From Torreya grandis (Eukaryota > Streptophyta > Pinopsida > Cupressales > Taxaceae), in assembly GCA_037957365.1 (NCBI GenBank), contig JARHVA010000122.1:5098501-5162500 (forward strand): a stretch of 64,000 nucleotides of DNA. Reading direction: 5' to 3'. The notes under the pieces were generated by a model. It was given only the letters and a program-made list of their open reading frames with translations, searched no databases and had not been told where the DNA came from. Shown here piece by piece: positions 12,743-26,548 of the stretch. A program made the position numbers and the translations under genes. Within the stretch, counting starts at the first letter, position 1. The number at the start of each line of letters is the position of its first letter.

Positions 12743-15700
12743 GCATATAGAGAAATGTAGTTCCCCCTTGAGGTCATAGTTGGGGAGAAATGGGTGTCTA
12801 TTGCACACATGTGTAGATTGAATGAGTATAACCATTAGATGATGAGAAATATGAAAGAAGTCAACTAGGACTAGATGGTTGACACAAGAATAAATACCAA
12901 GGTAGGTGTGGCACTCTTTAATATCTCCATTTGAGATAAACTAATAACCACTTATATGAGCTAGTTGTATGAGCTACCAAGTTTTGGTAAGCTAGAAGAA
13001 TTGGTACAATTACTCCTCTCACACATCCATAGTGATAGGTTCTATTTTGTAGGGAGGTACATGTGGATCTCAGTGTGCCTCATCAGTAGAATCATAGGGC
13101 TCCCAAGCATTAGGATAAACATCTACCAAATGATGGAAGATGACGTGGAAGTGGAGAGGGTTGTGAAACTCCTAGTCTACTACAAGGTAGGGTTTATATT
13201 CCCTATTAAGGATATGTAGGACCTTATAATGAGGGTAAAAACATGCCTCATTAACTCTATGATTTTCCCTAGTATATGATGGCCCAAAATCATCAAGACT
13301 TACTTGTGCATCACCCACCATATGGCATAAGGGGAAAAATTCAACATCTCCAAGTTTATTGTGGAGGATATTTTTGAGAACATGCCAAAATTCCATAAGG
13401 TGTGTGAGACCTTTCGATGGGGGTCCGTACTAATATTTATTGTGATGAAGGAGATCAATGTGCCTGATATATATGATGATAGCCTTTGGGTGTTTTCATT
13501 ACACAATCACTCTCTGGTGCTGAAGTACCAAGACTTCATCTACCCACCCAACTTTTCCCAAATAGACAAAATAAGGGTGTAAGGGTGGTATGACCAATAA
13601 ATTAGGAATTTAGGATTGAATGGTGCATCCCATAGGATCTCCCCAATCAAATGGTATAAATAATAACCTTTACTTTAATATAACATTTCTGTGTAGTTTA
13701 CCTAGCTCTCATAGATGGAAACCTATCCAATTGGCTAAAGTTTCTTTATGCATTTTCTACTAAATTTTTCATAATGGCACTAAGGATGATTCCCAATACA
13801 CAATAGTTAGATATCCTGGTAAAGATTGTAGATCAAGAAAGGATTAAGTTCAGGTGATAGTATGTGTACCCAAGAACAAAGGCCACTAAGGATGAGGAGG
13901 ATGATTTTGACTGGATAGATCTCCATCCCCTCCAAAGGGAAATAATCACTAGGCACATATTAAACCTATATTATGAGATGAAGTTATGTAAAAAGGGCTC
14001 CATTATGGAAAAATATGATGATCATCCCTTCTCAATCAATGATGAAGGGAAGTCATCACTAAATATGTAGGAGAAGACCCCCTAGAAGAAGCAAGGAGAG
14101 ACAATTGAGGAGATCAAGGAGTGCATCAAGTTGAAGATTACCTCTGAAGAACATGCTACACCTCCATCTCCCAAGAAGCATGTAACCTTAATTCTAGAGA
14201 CTAATTACTCTAACAAGAAGTAAAAAAATAAGTCTAAGGGACCCATTACATTCTTGACAATAAATTTGGTAAAAATGGAGAACATATAGACCCTTACACC
14301 CAAGATGTAAGAAGAGACTGAGGAATAAGAAATCACAAGAACATATATCTTACAAGAAGAAGAAAACGAAGAGGAGCCAAGCACCAAGGATATGCAAGAT
14401 ACCCTCCAAAGTGGAAAAACTACTATACTTGAAGAATTATAGAATATGGTGAGCTTCTCATCTAGATAAGTAATCTCCACATAGCCTCTATGAATATAAA
14501 AGGAGAAAAGAATATTATGGAAAAAAATGGGCCATAATGAGGAAGAAATTGAGATAGTGATAAATCTTGAAGAGAAGCATAGATGTGCAAAGGAAAAGGA
14601 AGTCACCAAGGTAGAGAAGGTCAATAAGGTTCCTAAAAGTAAGGGACTAGCCATTGAAGCAACCAATAAATCACCTAGTGTCCCCACCAGCTAGGTAGAA
14701 AAAGATGTATAAAAGGTGCACCTTAGTATTGAAGGTGTACCTCATTAAAAACAAGGTGATACTGGTGCCTCAAAATATCAAATGGAGATAGCCAAGGAAC
14801 CCTATTAGTAATAAGGTGATGCTAGAACAAAGGAAAATACCCTACAGGTGAAAATTGGCAAACCCTAGGAGGAAGAAGTGCATGAAGGGGGAAAGTTCAT
14901 AGAAGAAACACCTAAGGAACAAGCAGATGAGTCTTCTAAGGAGAGTGCCAAAGAAAGTGATGGTGATAGTTAAGAGGAGGAAGAGATAATGAAAATGGTA
15001 ATTATCAATATGGATGATGTGGAACTAAGCATAAGGGAAAGGGTGTAGAAGAGATTGGAGGACTAAAACTTGTACATTTTGGACACCATGCCCCCACAAA
15101 CTGTAACTACTAGGATGCACAAATAACTTGCATTTACATTTGATCATTATATGGATGAGCCTCACTTAGAGGTGCCTAATGTGGATATTTTGGGCATAAA
15201 ATAGCCTTAGGAAGGGCATTAATCCTTCATCATAACCCCTTATGTCATGAATCTAGTATGATCTATGAATTTACTTATCAAGATGGTCACTAAAGTCACA
15301 TACAGAAATATCATCAATGATGGTAGGGAAAGAAAGTGGAAGAATTTCTTCAAAGATGTTGAAGATAAAGTGTATGCCACAAAATTTAAGCTAAATCAGC
15401 TATGTGAGAGCATGGAGACATCCAAACCATCCCTTCTAGTTGGCATTAATACTTCAAACCTATCTGAGTTTGATAAGATATGTGTACTAGTGGAACAGAT
15501 GCTCCCAATAATGAAACCTGAGTTGGTGCAAGAAGAAGAAGAAGATCCCTACATTGTGTTATATAAGGAGCTTTATGTTAATCTTGAAGAGGTAGAGGAA
15601 CTATTCACAAAACTATAAGAGGTTGTAGATGTAGTCATTTCCATCTTCTTGAGCTCTTCCAACCAAGTATCAGTCATAAATGTGCACCTTAAGTAGGAAA

Positions 15701-16180
15701 AAGGAAGAAAAGGAGAAGTTAATGGCATAGGTGTAATCTATGAATAGGTCATAATATGCATATATCATGGGGAATGTCAATGCACTAAGCACCCAAATAA
15801 AGGACCAAGAGAAAAACATGGAAACACTCTCTTGTGCTTTGCATACTAAGGCCTACGAGCAAGGAGCAATCATGTATGAGACTGTGATTAAAGCTAAGGC
15901 AAATGTAGAGGCCTTCATAAAGGACATGGAAAATACTGGTGTGCTTAAGCTTAGTGTGGGCTCTAAAAAAATATATAGTGTCACTAAATAAATATATCTC
16001 TCTATAAATGGCTTTGAAAACTTAAGTGTCTATCTTAAAGAGAATGTGCTCAAGTTTTGTTTTCCAAAGACTTTAAAAGCCTAATCTAAGGATAAACTAG
16101 AAATTTTGTATGGGGTAATGTTGGGACCATTATTTTATTATGTAAGGATTCATGATAGCACAATAGACACATTGGTGTGA
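12743..16180 (+). pseudogene. Element B: long decayed coding region, frame largely preserved, unknown family
   Basis: Three frame segments join into about 1,100 codons: 12743-13600, 13864-15618 and 15767-16180. The middle segment runs 585 codons in one frame with about 26 stop codons and no frameshift. The first segment is globular-looking, with a phrase (LISRIIGLPS at about 13080-13110) reminiscent of plant transposon-associated N-terminal domains. The middle is very Glu/Lys-rich and probably disordered. The last part (15265-15618, 15767-15991) looks helical and coiled-coil. No catalytic motif is visible. It could be the protein of a non-autonomous retroelement or a degraded host-like gene; the large-element reading is inference. 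Confidence 0.5.
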
Positions 16181-19100
16181 GGCATCTTTTTGGGTGATGA
16201 TGACATTTTAGCATCTTGGCACCAGCTAGAGGAATCAGTGCACACCTTGCACTAGCTACTAGGTAGCTAACCAATTCTAGGATTTTTGAGACATCTTCTA
16301 GGTTGGGCTATGCATGGATATAGCATGAATAGTACAAGGTGATGGAGCTGATGGTAATGATTACAAAGGCTCCATCTTGGCACCTAGTGTGCGCACTCCA
16401 CCTTAGCATAGATGTTCTTAAAAATTTATAAAATGAGTTTGAACCAGGTGATCCATAAGGCACACTTAGTGCAGTGAAGCTCTAAAGAATTGGTTCTATA
16501 GACACTATAATGGCCACCATTAGAACTAGGATTAGCATAGATGCCATTAAGGCTCCAATTATATCACCCAATCTCTCTTGTGAGACTTTGGGCCATTAAG
16601 TATCTTGAATAAAGAATTTACTCTATTTTACCAATTATGGACTCTGTATAATTTGTTAACTTTGATTAATGATAATGGTTGTTGTTCTAAATGGTACTCT
16701 ATTTGATTTATGCATCAATAAAATTTATAGTGAAATGTGAAAGGGTTATAATGTTATAATTTCAATATAACTATGATAAGAAGGTTGTTAATGAACTTTT
16801 GGGTTATGACATTAATGGAATCCCTATAATAAATGATGACATTAGTTGTAGCCTATGTAATAATGACTAAGTATATTTAGATCATATGCTAAGTAATTTT
16901 ACCCATATTAAAAGCACAAGCTTAACATGATCATTTCAAGAGAAAGCAACCTTATGACCCTTCAAGTGTTGATATGATGCTAGACTTTGATTAACAAAGG
17001 CTTTCACTCTTATGACTATAGAACTTCCCCAAAATAGGCTTGTGCCTACAGGCCACTAAGCATAGTCTAGGAAAGTCTTGTGCTAATGGACCTACTTGAA
17101 ACCTTCTTAGAATTAACCAAGTCCTAGAATTGATAACTTGTGCCTTGGAATAACTAGCATAATGCAAGCCATGGATCTTTATTTTCTACGCTTCAGGTGA
17201 GCACATAAAGCATGTTTCTTATGTGAATTGATGTTGGCATAGTCAAGTCTAAAATGTTGAGATCAAAAATGAAATCCCACGTTTGTGCCTAAGTGTAATG
17301 AGTTCAAAACCAACTGAGATACCTTGTACACCTAAAAAATATAGAAAAGCATAGCCACTAAAGGGAGGGGGAATCATTATCCTTAAAAATAATCCTTTTT
17401 TACTTAAATGTCTCAATTTTTTATCCATCAAATGCATATGTATAATAACCATTCAATCAACATCATATAATATATCAATATCACAAAGAAAGTATACTCA
17501 TATAAATCATAAAAACATGAGAACACATTATCTATGTGGGAAAACCTCATGCGTACTAAAACCCACTAAAACATAACTTGGAAAACTTTTCTTATAAAAC
17601 CATGAATCAATTTAGTTGAGCACCAAGCCAACAAGGAAGCAACAACTCCCTGAATTTATCTAGCACTAACTAGACTTTAGCAAGCACCCACTTGTAATGA
17701 AGCTATAACCCCCTAGGTAACCAAGCACCAACTTCTCCACTTCTTGACCAAGACCCAAATCATTTAAGTACTTTATTTACACCTTTATCTTGTTACATTC
17801 TACAAATGATTATGGGCACCTTGCAATATTTCTTCTTTAACCACTCTCAAATAGACTCTTCCTCAAGCAAATATGTCTTTTATATAACAGTCATAACAAA
17901 AACTTTGAATTCTACCCTTACTTAGCTCTAATCTTCAAAGTCATGATTTCAAAACATAAATTCAATAAGCATGATATCTACCTCAACATATTAATATCCA
18001 TAATCGCATGAAAATCTTATCTTCTACTAAACTCATGCACAACACATGAAGGTCTTCTTGCTCTCTTTCATTTGCAAATAAGCTCACTGTTTGATTTCTT
18101 CCATCATGCATCATAGACAATCATCATAAGAATATTTGGAATGGCTTGATATCCATCTTTACCTATCTACCTTTTCCTTCAAATAAATTAGATATTCAAT
18201 TCATTCGCTCCTCTCTATCTTGACCAAATAGGCCTAAAAAACCTTCCTCTTATACTAGTCTCTTGAACACTCATTTACTCACTCTCTTGTGTAGGCCAAA
18301 GCATAAAATCAATAAGGTTTATATTTTTTTACCCCTTAGAACATGTTACACATATATTAAAAAACATAATTTGATAAACTTTAGGTCGGTCATACTCTTT
18401 TAGACTTCAATCTCCTTTTAGGCCTAAATAGACCTAATGCAATTAGGCCTATCCACTTAACAGATCAACAAAGACCCATAAGGCCTTCAAAAATAAACCA
18501 AACTAGTTTAGATACTTTAATTACAACCTCTATGAGTTTTCATCATGCATAAGTATCCTCAAACCATCCTCTTACACTTATAATGCACCATTAGGCCTCA
18601 TATCTTCATTAGGTCTCTTGGAGACCTAATTCAAAAAAGGACTACCCTCTCTTTCTCAAAAAACACCTCTTATTTTAACATGAACATAATAAACAAGAAT
18701 AAACCATATTTAAGTAAATATAGTACAATTCTTCAAGCCACCATGACTCAAATCACAACAGGACATCATCTTAATAAACTTACTATTTAAAACCTTCACT
18801 TTGTTTTGAAAACATAGAGCACTGATATGTGATTATCAAACCTCTTGTGAACTAATTTTAGATCAATTCAGTAATTTTATTCCCCTTCCATGACCTTAAG
18901 GTCATCTTGATGCACAAACAACACTCAACTCTTCATGAAACTCTTCAAATTCACTTAATGACTCAACTTTGCATACATAGTCAATCCCTTGTTAATAATA
19001 ACACAAAACTTATATTATCCTCAAGCCTCTTAACATCTTCATGTCATTAAAAACATGAAAAAAAATCCATTTATGACCTTCTGAGGTCATCTTGACATCA

Positions 19101-22037
19101 AAATAACATTTCAACTCATGATATAACCTCTAGAGAAACACCACTTCAACAATCTTCAAGATTACTAGAAACTTGTCATGCTACAGGAATGATCACCTTC
19201 AGAACTTTTTTGATCACCTTCAAGGCAAAACCAACTTGTAATATCATTATTATAACCAAGTCCATACCATGGATCACATTATCAACACTTTCTACCTTCA
19301 AAGGCATTAGTCTTATACACCATTCTTCAACTCTCACACCAATTGTTCTGTATTTGTTACTTAAACATCACCTTGCACTTAATAAAACATTATAAACATG
19401 ATAATTATTGTAGGAAACATTAAAAAAAATCCATATAACACTCCATTGATCTATATAGGTCAAATGAGATCTATTTGCATCATGAATATTCACATTAGGG
19501 TTTAGAGACACAAGAAGCCTTGAAACCCTCATACCCATGTTCATCATATCTTTGAGCTATTTCTTCACAACTAGGATAAATATGACCATTTACAAGCACT
19601 AACATGAGCTTTAAGACCTTAATAACACATCCAATAATTTTTATCATCCATCTAAAATGACCAAAATCTCCACACCACTCATCAAGTCACTCATGTCTAC
19701 CAAAAAAACAAACCTTATGCACAACCCTCTTTCATTGATATTTTATTACACAAAGGCACACTTTCAGAACTTCCTCAATGTATGGAATAGGTATACAATG
19801 AGGTAAAAACATAATCTAACACTTAAAACACCAATTCAAGACCAATATAGAGGTTCTAAATCCACTTTAGTTAACCTAGGTTCTCTAAGAAAAAACACAG
19901 TCAAAAAACTCTAACTTTGACCCAAAATAAATGCACCTATATGAATATCCAAGTCTTCAAATCACTTTGAGGATAATCTATAGGAACTCTACTTCATATT
20001 TTCTTTTTACACCAACATGTTTTGACCTCTTCCATGGATTTTATAGGCAAAATAATGCTCTCGGGTCCTAAATACTCATGCATAGTCATTTGAATTCAAA
20101 CCCCAATGTTTATATTTTTGAATGCCCAATGATTATTTCTGAAAGCATAAATATTATGGCCTCTGACACATCATTACACATAGGACCAAATTTAAAATCT
20201 CATAACTTGAGCTAGATAATACATCAAGATAATAAAATTATAGGGAAGGATCTTGCCACTATAGTAAACACCTCCATGAAACCCTTTGACCATAGTTGAC
20301 TTTCTAGGTACATATAATAAATGCAAAAACAAGCTGGTCTCTTCATACATGTAAGACATTCAATGATGGTCTAGATTCTCTTAATCTATAATGGCACTTT
20401 TTCTCTCTTCAAAAAATCATGAGAAACATTATAACCTCACAAATGCATCTAGGGAACCCTCATAACATCCTCTATCACCTCAATGACCTACATATATGGC
20501 ATATACTCTCAAATCCATCATGAAGATCACTTTGTCATTAATTCACCATGTACCTCATACTACTTTGATAAAAATGACAACTAAGACCATGCTCAACATA
20601 CATATGGTTACATCCATGGATATCGATTTAGTCATAGAGATTTAGGCAAGGAATTCACAGGACAGACCACACTAGATCTTATAGCTACTACTACGTAGAG
20701 GATTGATAATATTACCCACATTACATCATAGATCAATCAATAGATTATCACCATAAGAAGTTCAACACTTTTTCCACTTTCATAAACTCACAAGACCTGA
20801 TACAAACACATGCTTAGCATTACAACATAAACTAAATAAATTTAAAGCTAAAGGCACTATCCAAATCATACAACCTACACCTTCACATGCATGACGATCA
20901 TCATCAATACGAGATCATTCATAGATATGAGCACCATGATAGAGTCATCATCAACATAGACATTCATGGAATGACCCATTGACTATACATATTTTTTTAT
21001 TAGACAAATACATTCCCCATGCAATTGTAGATGAGGATTCTAATATTAACACTTGCACTTTGGCATTTTTACACCACATTGGTTATCAAGAGAGCAAGCT
21101 ACAACATGATATACATTATTGGGATTCCATTGGACATATTACACTACTAGTTTCATGTGGCGCCAAGGTATCCAATACATTATTCTTCATTTTGAGTAGG
21201 GACACTCATTTATAGGTCACACTTGGTGGTACATGGTTATAAGGGATGGATGACATAGTTGATTAGTTCGATAGATGCTTGGTATTTACTCATGATGGAC
21301 ACATGGTTTACATCCTATAAATGACATATATGATAACCATAGGTTTCATATAGATATTCGACCATCTAATGTGGCTTACCCTAGGACCAAATGAAAGGCA
21401 TCTTATATAGTTGAATAGCATGCCATTCAGATTCATATACTCCAAACTCATGCTAAGGATAAGGTTGCACTAATACATATAGATTGGTATGACAACTGTG
21501 ATGATGATGACTTATTTAAGCTAGATATATTTAGTATCTAACACTGGATGATCTTCCACTAGATCTACCATTTGATTATCCACATCCCATGGATATGCTC
21601 TTGGGTCTATATAGACATTAAAATTTTCTTGTATATTGTTTAATTTGCATTTACACCATTTAATTGTACATGCTTTCTTCTCTCTTATTCTTTGTACATA
21701 GTTTATTTTAATTTTATTGTACATAGCTTATATCCATAAAATACAAAAATAATATAATGTGCCAAAACATTCAAATATTACTCAAAAAACACAAAATTTA
21801 TAGATTTTATACATTGTTATGTTTACCTTTCTTATATTTTATAGACACTACATATGTTAGCTATCTTAGTATAGTACATTTTATCATACATACATGTTTC
21901 ACTTGTTCTTGTCAAGTGCTTACAAATTACATATAGGACTCATGTCTATTACATTGATCCAGACTTGTTATCATCTACCCACTAGGGGCATATACATAGA
22001 TTCACATTTATTCATTTGATACATCTTCCCAGTTGGG
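16181..22037. other. Unassigned repeat-like DNA, no gene seen
   Basis: No frame stays convincing. From about 17500 to 20900 the plus strand is pyrimidine-biased, as if a transposon lay on the minus strand. Two short related blocks containing GGTCATCTTGA occur at about 18885-18960 and 19070-19140. Around 20890-21540 the DNA is His/Asp-codon-like over short runs but breaks repeatedly. The frame at 20979-21215 is not supported by any motif. Confidence 0.35.
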
Positions 22038-22498
22038 TGTTATGAATATAGAACATAGATCAACATTAATGACTTAAAGATGAAAATAAAATGTAAAAAT
22101 CATAACACAATAGAGACATATATTTAACTTGGTTCACCCAATATGGGTTACATCCACACAGAAACAACTAGTCTTTCTTATTATTCGGTCCAATAAATGA
22201 AGGGAAAACATGTAATACATCCACTAAAATATCCTCTTCACTTGCACATAGTATGTCATCATGATTTCAATGCCCTCATATCAAAGGAGGGTTACATATT
22301 AGGTAAAAAATGTACAAAACATAATTTCTACCATTAGATATGTGACCTAATAGTGAATAGTCCAAATTTACTACAAAATTACAATATTTTATAATCCCCT
22401 GGATGCCCATGATGACCCTATAGGGGGATTATTATCCCCCCACACACCTCCTATCAAGAACTAGGCATTATAATAAGATCAAGCTCTACCATCTAACA
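22038..22498 (-). repeat. 3' LTR of the Copia element (461 bp)
   Basis: It begins TGTTA and ends TAACA on the plus strand, a clean TG...CA LTR boundary. It aligns with 26549-27118 along its length, for example the block around 22140-22190 with 26640-26700 and the block around 22260-22320 with 26770-26830. By eye, identity in the first 100 bp is near 85 percent, implying an old insertion. Confidence 0.9.
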
Positions 22499-22515
22499 AT
22501 ATCCCACTTGGAGAC
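22499..22515 (-). other. Polypurine tract of the Copia element
   Basis: Read on the minus strand, the bases just before the 3' LTR give CCAAGTGGGATAT followed by TGTTA. This is very close to the purine-rich primer wording usual in plant Copia elements, and it sits directly against the LTR as required for plus-strand priming. Confidence 0.75.
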
Positions 22516-22589
22516 TAATTATTGTAACTCCATCGCTACAACTCTTGTTTGGATTTTTCTTTGAACTTTGACCTTGGCATGTTTCTCAT

Positions 22590-23266
22590 CTTCCTTGTTA
22601 TCCTTGAAGACCTATTGAAGTTTAAAAACTCTCTAAATTCTCTTTACTAACTACCTATGTTAGCATATCTATAGGATTTTGACTTGTATGGATCTTTTCC
22701 AACTTCAATTGACCATCTTCCAAAACTAAATGAACAAAGTGATACCTGAGTTGTATATGTTTGGTTCTTGAATGGAATGTTGAGTTCTTTGATAAATAAA
22801 TCACACTCTAGATATCACTATATAACCTTAAATATTCCTAATTTTGCATCAAATCTTCCATGAAATGTTGCATCCATATCATCTCCTTGCTTGCTTCTAT
22901 ATTTGCAACATATTCTACCTCTCTATTTGATAAAGCAACTATCTTCTACAATTTGGAAATCCAACTAACTATTGTATCACCAACAATAAATACATAACCT
23001 ATGGTTCTCTTCCTACCATCTCAATCTCTGACCATGTGTGCATCAACATATCCTTGTAAGGTAACATCTGACCCTTCATAGAACAACTTTTTATCAGTGG
23101 TCCCTCTCAAGTACCAAAGAATCCACTTGACTACATCCCAATGTTCTTTTCCTAGATTATTCATAAACTTGCTAACAACTCCCACTGCATGAGCAATGTT
23201 TGTTCTAATGCAAACCATAGCATACATTAAACTTCCAACTATTGAATCATAGGGCACTTTAGACAT
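22590..23266 (-). pseudogene. Copia RNase H domain (decayed)
   Basis: The longest open part (23266-23021) carries the standard Copia RNase H start, with LMYAMVC, GKEHWDVVKWIL.YLRGT and the GYVDA block around the first catalytic Asp. The equivalent of the usual DADMAGD motif is altered (AHMVRD). Downstream, homologous but stop-interrupted wording continues to about 22590. RNase H would remove the RNA template during reverse transcription; this copy cannot be made intact. Confidence 0.85.
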
Positions 23267-23323
23267 GTAATTTATTTCTTTCTATGTTTTAGGATATTGT
23301 TCCTAGTTTAATTTGAAGTTCCC

Positions 23324-24020
23324 TCACAAAGGTGTATTCATTGGTTTTGCATCTTGCATATTTAACCTGACTAAAACCTTCTTAATGTATTCTTCTAAAG
23401 ACAATGTAAATTTTCTATTTTTCCTATTTCTTATTATTCTCATACCAAGGATTTGCTTTGTAACACCCAAATCCTTCATTACAAATAAATCTGCTAGTTT
23501 TATTTTGAGTTCATTTATATCATACATGTTAGACCGTAAAACAAGAATGTCATCTACATATAATAATAAGATAATATATCTTCCATTATCTAATCTCTTA
23601 AAGTAAACATAGTGGTATGAATGACATCTACTATAACCTTTTTCTGTCATAAACATGTCAAATTTTAAATACTACTATCTTGGAGCTTACTTTATGCATT
23701 ACAAAGTCTTCTTCAACATGCAAACCATTTTCTCCTTACCTTTGACTTCATATCCTTATGGTTGTTCTATATATATTTCCTCCTCGAAGTCACCATGAAG
23801 GAATGTTGTCTTCACATCTAACTGTTCAAGGTGCAAATCTTCTACTACTACCAAACTTAAAACAGTTCTTATATAAGTCATTTTAACTATTGGAGAAAAT
23901 ATTTTGTTAGAATCTATACCTTTCTTTTGTGCAAACCCCTTTACAAAAAATCTAGCCTTGTACCTCTTTTTGCCTCCATCTTCTTTCTTCAACCTATAAA
24001 CCCATGTATTCTACAATGCT
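23324..24020 (-). pseudogene. Copia reverse transcriptase (decayed)
   Basis: Two open pieces (23992-23756 and 23656-23324) form the RT. The first has RYKARFFVKGFAQKKGID and QLDVKTTFLHGDFEEEIY, including the first catalytic Asp of the palm. The second has the LLLYVDDILV catalytic box and the LGMRI and MNTPL landmarks. The join at 23657-23755 is broken by stops. The YVDD residues themselves are intact. Confidence 0.93.
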
Positions 24021-24399
24021 CTTTTACCTGAAGGCAACTGAACCAAATCCCAAGTTTGGATATGTACCAAGGATTTCATCTCCTCTTGCATGCCTTGCTC
24101 CCACTTCTTTATAGTTTCTACCTGTATTTATTCTTCATAGCTTTTTGGCTCACCACCATCAATCAATAATAAATAATAAAGTGAAGGATAGTATCATTCA
24201 AAGAGTCTACTTACTCTGGTAGATCTTCTAACTACACTTCTAGGAGTTTGAGGTACTTTTTATTGTATATTTTACACATTCTAATTTTTTGGTACTTTTA
24301 GAATTTCATTTCTAGTGATTGTATCAAGTACTACATATTCAGTATTTGGCTTTTCTTGTTTCTTTTCCTACAACTGATCTATGTACATTACCTTCTCAT

Positions 24400-25560
24400 T
24401 AAAGATCACATCTCTACTCCTAATGATTTTGGGATTTTCAAAATCTCATAAATGGTAAGCAAAATCATTAACTCTATATCCAATAAAATTACATTTCTTG
24501 GATTTTACATCAAGCTTGGTTCTATTTTTTTAATCAATATGGACAAATGCTTCACAACTGAAAGTATTTATAAAAGAATAATCTACCTTTTTACGTATCC
24601 ATGATTCTTATGGAATACCACCATCCAAATGACTTGAAGTCCCTCTATTTATTAAGTAAATAATAGTATCCATATCATCTACCCAAAATTGTAATGTCAA
24701 CCTTGCTTGTAATCTCATATCTTTACACATTCCACGATTGTCATGTTCATCCCTTTTAACACACCATTTTGTTGTTGTATTCTTGGACCTATGTTCTCTC
24801 TATGAATTCTATGGGATGAACAATAATTATCAAATTCCTTGCTATAGTATTCGCCTCCATTGTCTAATCAAACACACTTCAACTTATTTCCTATCTCATT
24901 CTCAAACAAAGCTTTCCATTTCTTAAAAGTATCAAAAACATCAATTTTTTTTGTATGTAATAAACCCAAGTTTTTCTACTTGCATTATCAATAAAAGTAA
25001 CATAATAAAAAGAGCCACCAAGGGATGATACCTAAGATAGTTCCTATACATCTGTATGCATAAGCTCTAAATTTTCGTCATTATTGGTCTTCCCAACTTT
25101 GAGAAATCTGACTCTCTTTTATTTTCTATACACACAGTGCTCATTGAAATCCAAATCCACCTTCTTCAAATCTAGAAACAATTTTTTTGAGTGGAGAACT
25201 TGTATCCCCTTCTCACTTATGTGCCCAAGTTTATGGTGCCATAATTTTATATCTGATTTTATAGAATCTAAATAAATAGAAGAGTCAACATTTCCATTAG
25301 ATAAATATAATGTACCTACCTTCTCTCCCTAGTGATCCTTTAGTGACCTTCCATGAATTTTCCACAAATGTAATTGTGAAGTCCTCACTTCCTAACTGCC
25401 CTACTGAAATTAGATTTATTCTCAACTCAAGAACATATCTCACCTCTTTTAGAAACCATTTGTTTCCATTGTATAATTTTATATGTATCTTACCCTTTCC
25501 TAAAATTTTACAGGGTTCACCATCACCCAAATAAACCTATCCAAAATCACCTTGAACATA
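24400..25560 (-). pseudogene. Copia GAG-pre-integrase and integrase (decayed)
   Basis: 25530-25297 is the pre-integrase segment (VRYVLELRINLISVGQL type). It continues into the zinc-binding start of integrase at about 25200-25260, with WHHKLGHISEKGIQ and further on NEHCVYRK. The usual first Cys of the CxxC pair is Asn here. The core at 25080-24700 retains the FID..SRKTW and E.....FD wording but has several stops. Plus-strand frames at 25084-25534 are antisense shadows. Confidence 0.85.
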
Positions 25561-25734
25561 GTATTGAAAATATTTCTTATGGGGTGTAGCATGAAATGAA
25601 GCCCCTGAATCTAACACCCAAGAATCATTAATGTTATCTAAAGAAAGGATTAAGGTATCTTGTAACACATCACCTACTACATTTGCTTCTTGATTTTTAT
25701 CTTATTGTCCATCTCTTTATTTTTTTTGAAACCA

Positions 25735-26473
25735 ATAATATTTATTCAGGTGTCCTTTCTTCCCACAAATATAGCACACCAATGTTAATCTAGATTTGGA
25801 TTTTCCCTTCTTAGACTTACCATGATTCCCTGGGTCCTTTCCTCTATCCTTTTGTCTTCCCCTATTCTCCATAATCAAATCATTACCTTATGTCTCACCT
25901 GTGCTTTTCTGTCACATTTCCTCACTAAGAATTACACCAATAACATCATCAAACTCTAAAGTGTTTGAACTAGAGATAGAATTAATCACAACTATGACCA
26001 AACCATTTTATCTTTATAAAAATGAGCATAGAATCAAAAGAGCCCTAACGTCATCATCAAAATTTACTCCTATAGAGCTTTACTAATTTGTAACCATGTT
26101 AAATTCATTTAAATGATTGGTAATAGACCCACCTTCTCAAATTTCTAGATTAAATAAATGCTTCATAATAAATACCTTGTTAGAGGTTGAGGGTTTTTCA
26201 TACACTCTATCCAATGCCTTTATAACATTCATTATTAAATTTTTTTGAAATATTGAAGGCCACTGATACTACTAGGCACAGACATATTATTCATAGTGTC
26301 TTTCTATCAATAACCTCCTAATCTTCATTCTTCATAGTCACTAGCTTCTTTGTTATTCTTCCTAAAGGTAGGAAAATATCCTTATGATATACATAGTCCT
26401 CAATTTTCATCTTCCATAGCTAGTAGTTTTGGCTATTAAACTTCTCGACCTTAAACTTTCCTTCTTCTACCAT
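25735..26473 (-). pseudogene. Copia gag with damaged zinc knuckle
   Basis: The probable start codon is at 26473, followed by MVEEGKFKVEKFNSQNY and LWKMKIEDYVYHKDIF, the usual opening of plant Copia gag. The nucleic-acid-binding zinc knuckle at about 25735-25780 reads CYICGKKGHLNKYY: the last Cys of CX2CX4HX4C is Tyr (one base change). Internal stops interrupt the frame, for example just before LWKMK. Confidence 0.85.
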
Positions 26474-26529
26474 TACTCCCACTCAAACTAGGAACCCTCT
26501 TTTCTTATGAGATTATCTACCAAAAAAAT

Positions 26530-26548
26530 CTTTGACTCTAATACTAGT
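26530..26548 (-). other. Primer-binding site, initiator Met tRNA type (degenerate)
   Basis: Immediately inside the 5' LTR the minus strand reads TAGTATTAGAG, which matches 9 of 11 bases of the common plant primer site TGGTATCAGAG for initiator tRNA-Met. It is in the expected place and orientation for first-strand priming. Confidence 0.7.

Noticed and set aside
14205..14687. 160-codon minus-strand frame, hydrophobic and Ser/Leu/Phe-rich, looking like a membrane protein
   Set aside because: It is the antisense of the Glu/Lys-rich part of element B; antisense GAA/AAG codons give Phe/Ser/Leu, and the plus-strand frame is supported over 585 codons.
20979..21215. 78-codon plus-strand frame resembling ordinary protein
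   Set aside because: Isolated; neighbouring sequence does not continue it in any frame and no family is recognised.
23313..23606. 97-codon plus-strand frame
   Set aside because: Antisense to the Copia reverse transcriptase, which has the YVDD box on the other strand.
25084..25534. Plus-strand frames of 63 and 74 codons
   Set aside because: Antisense to Copia pre-integrase and integrase.
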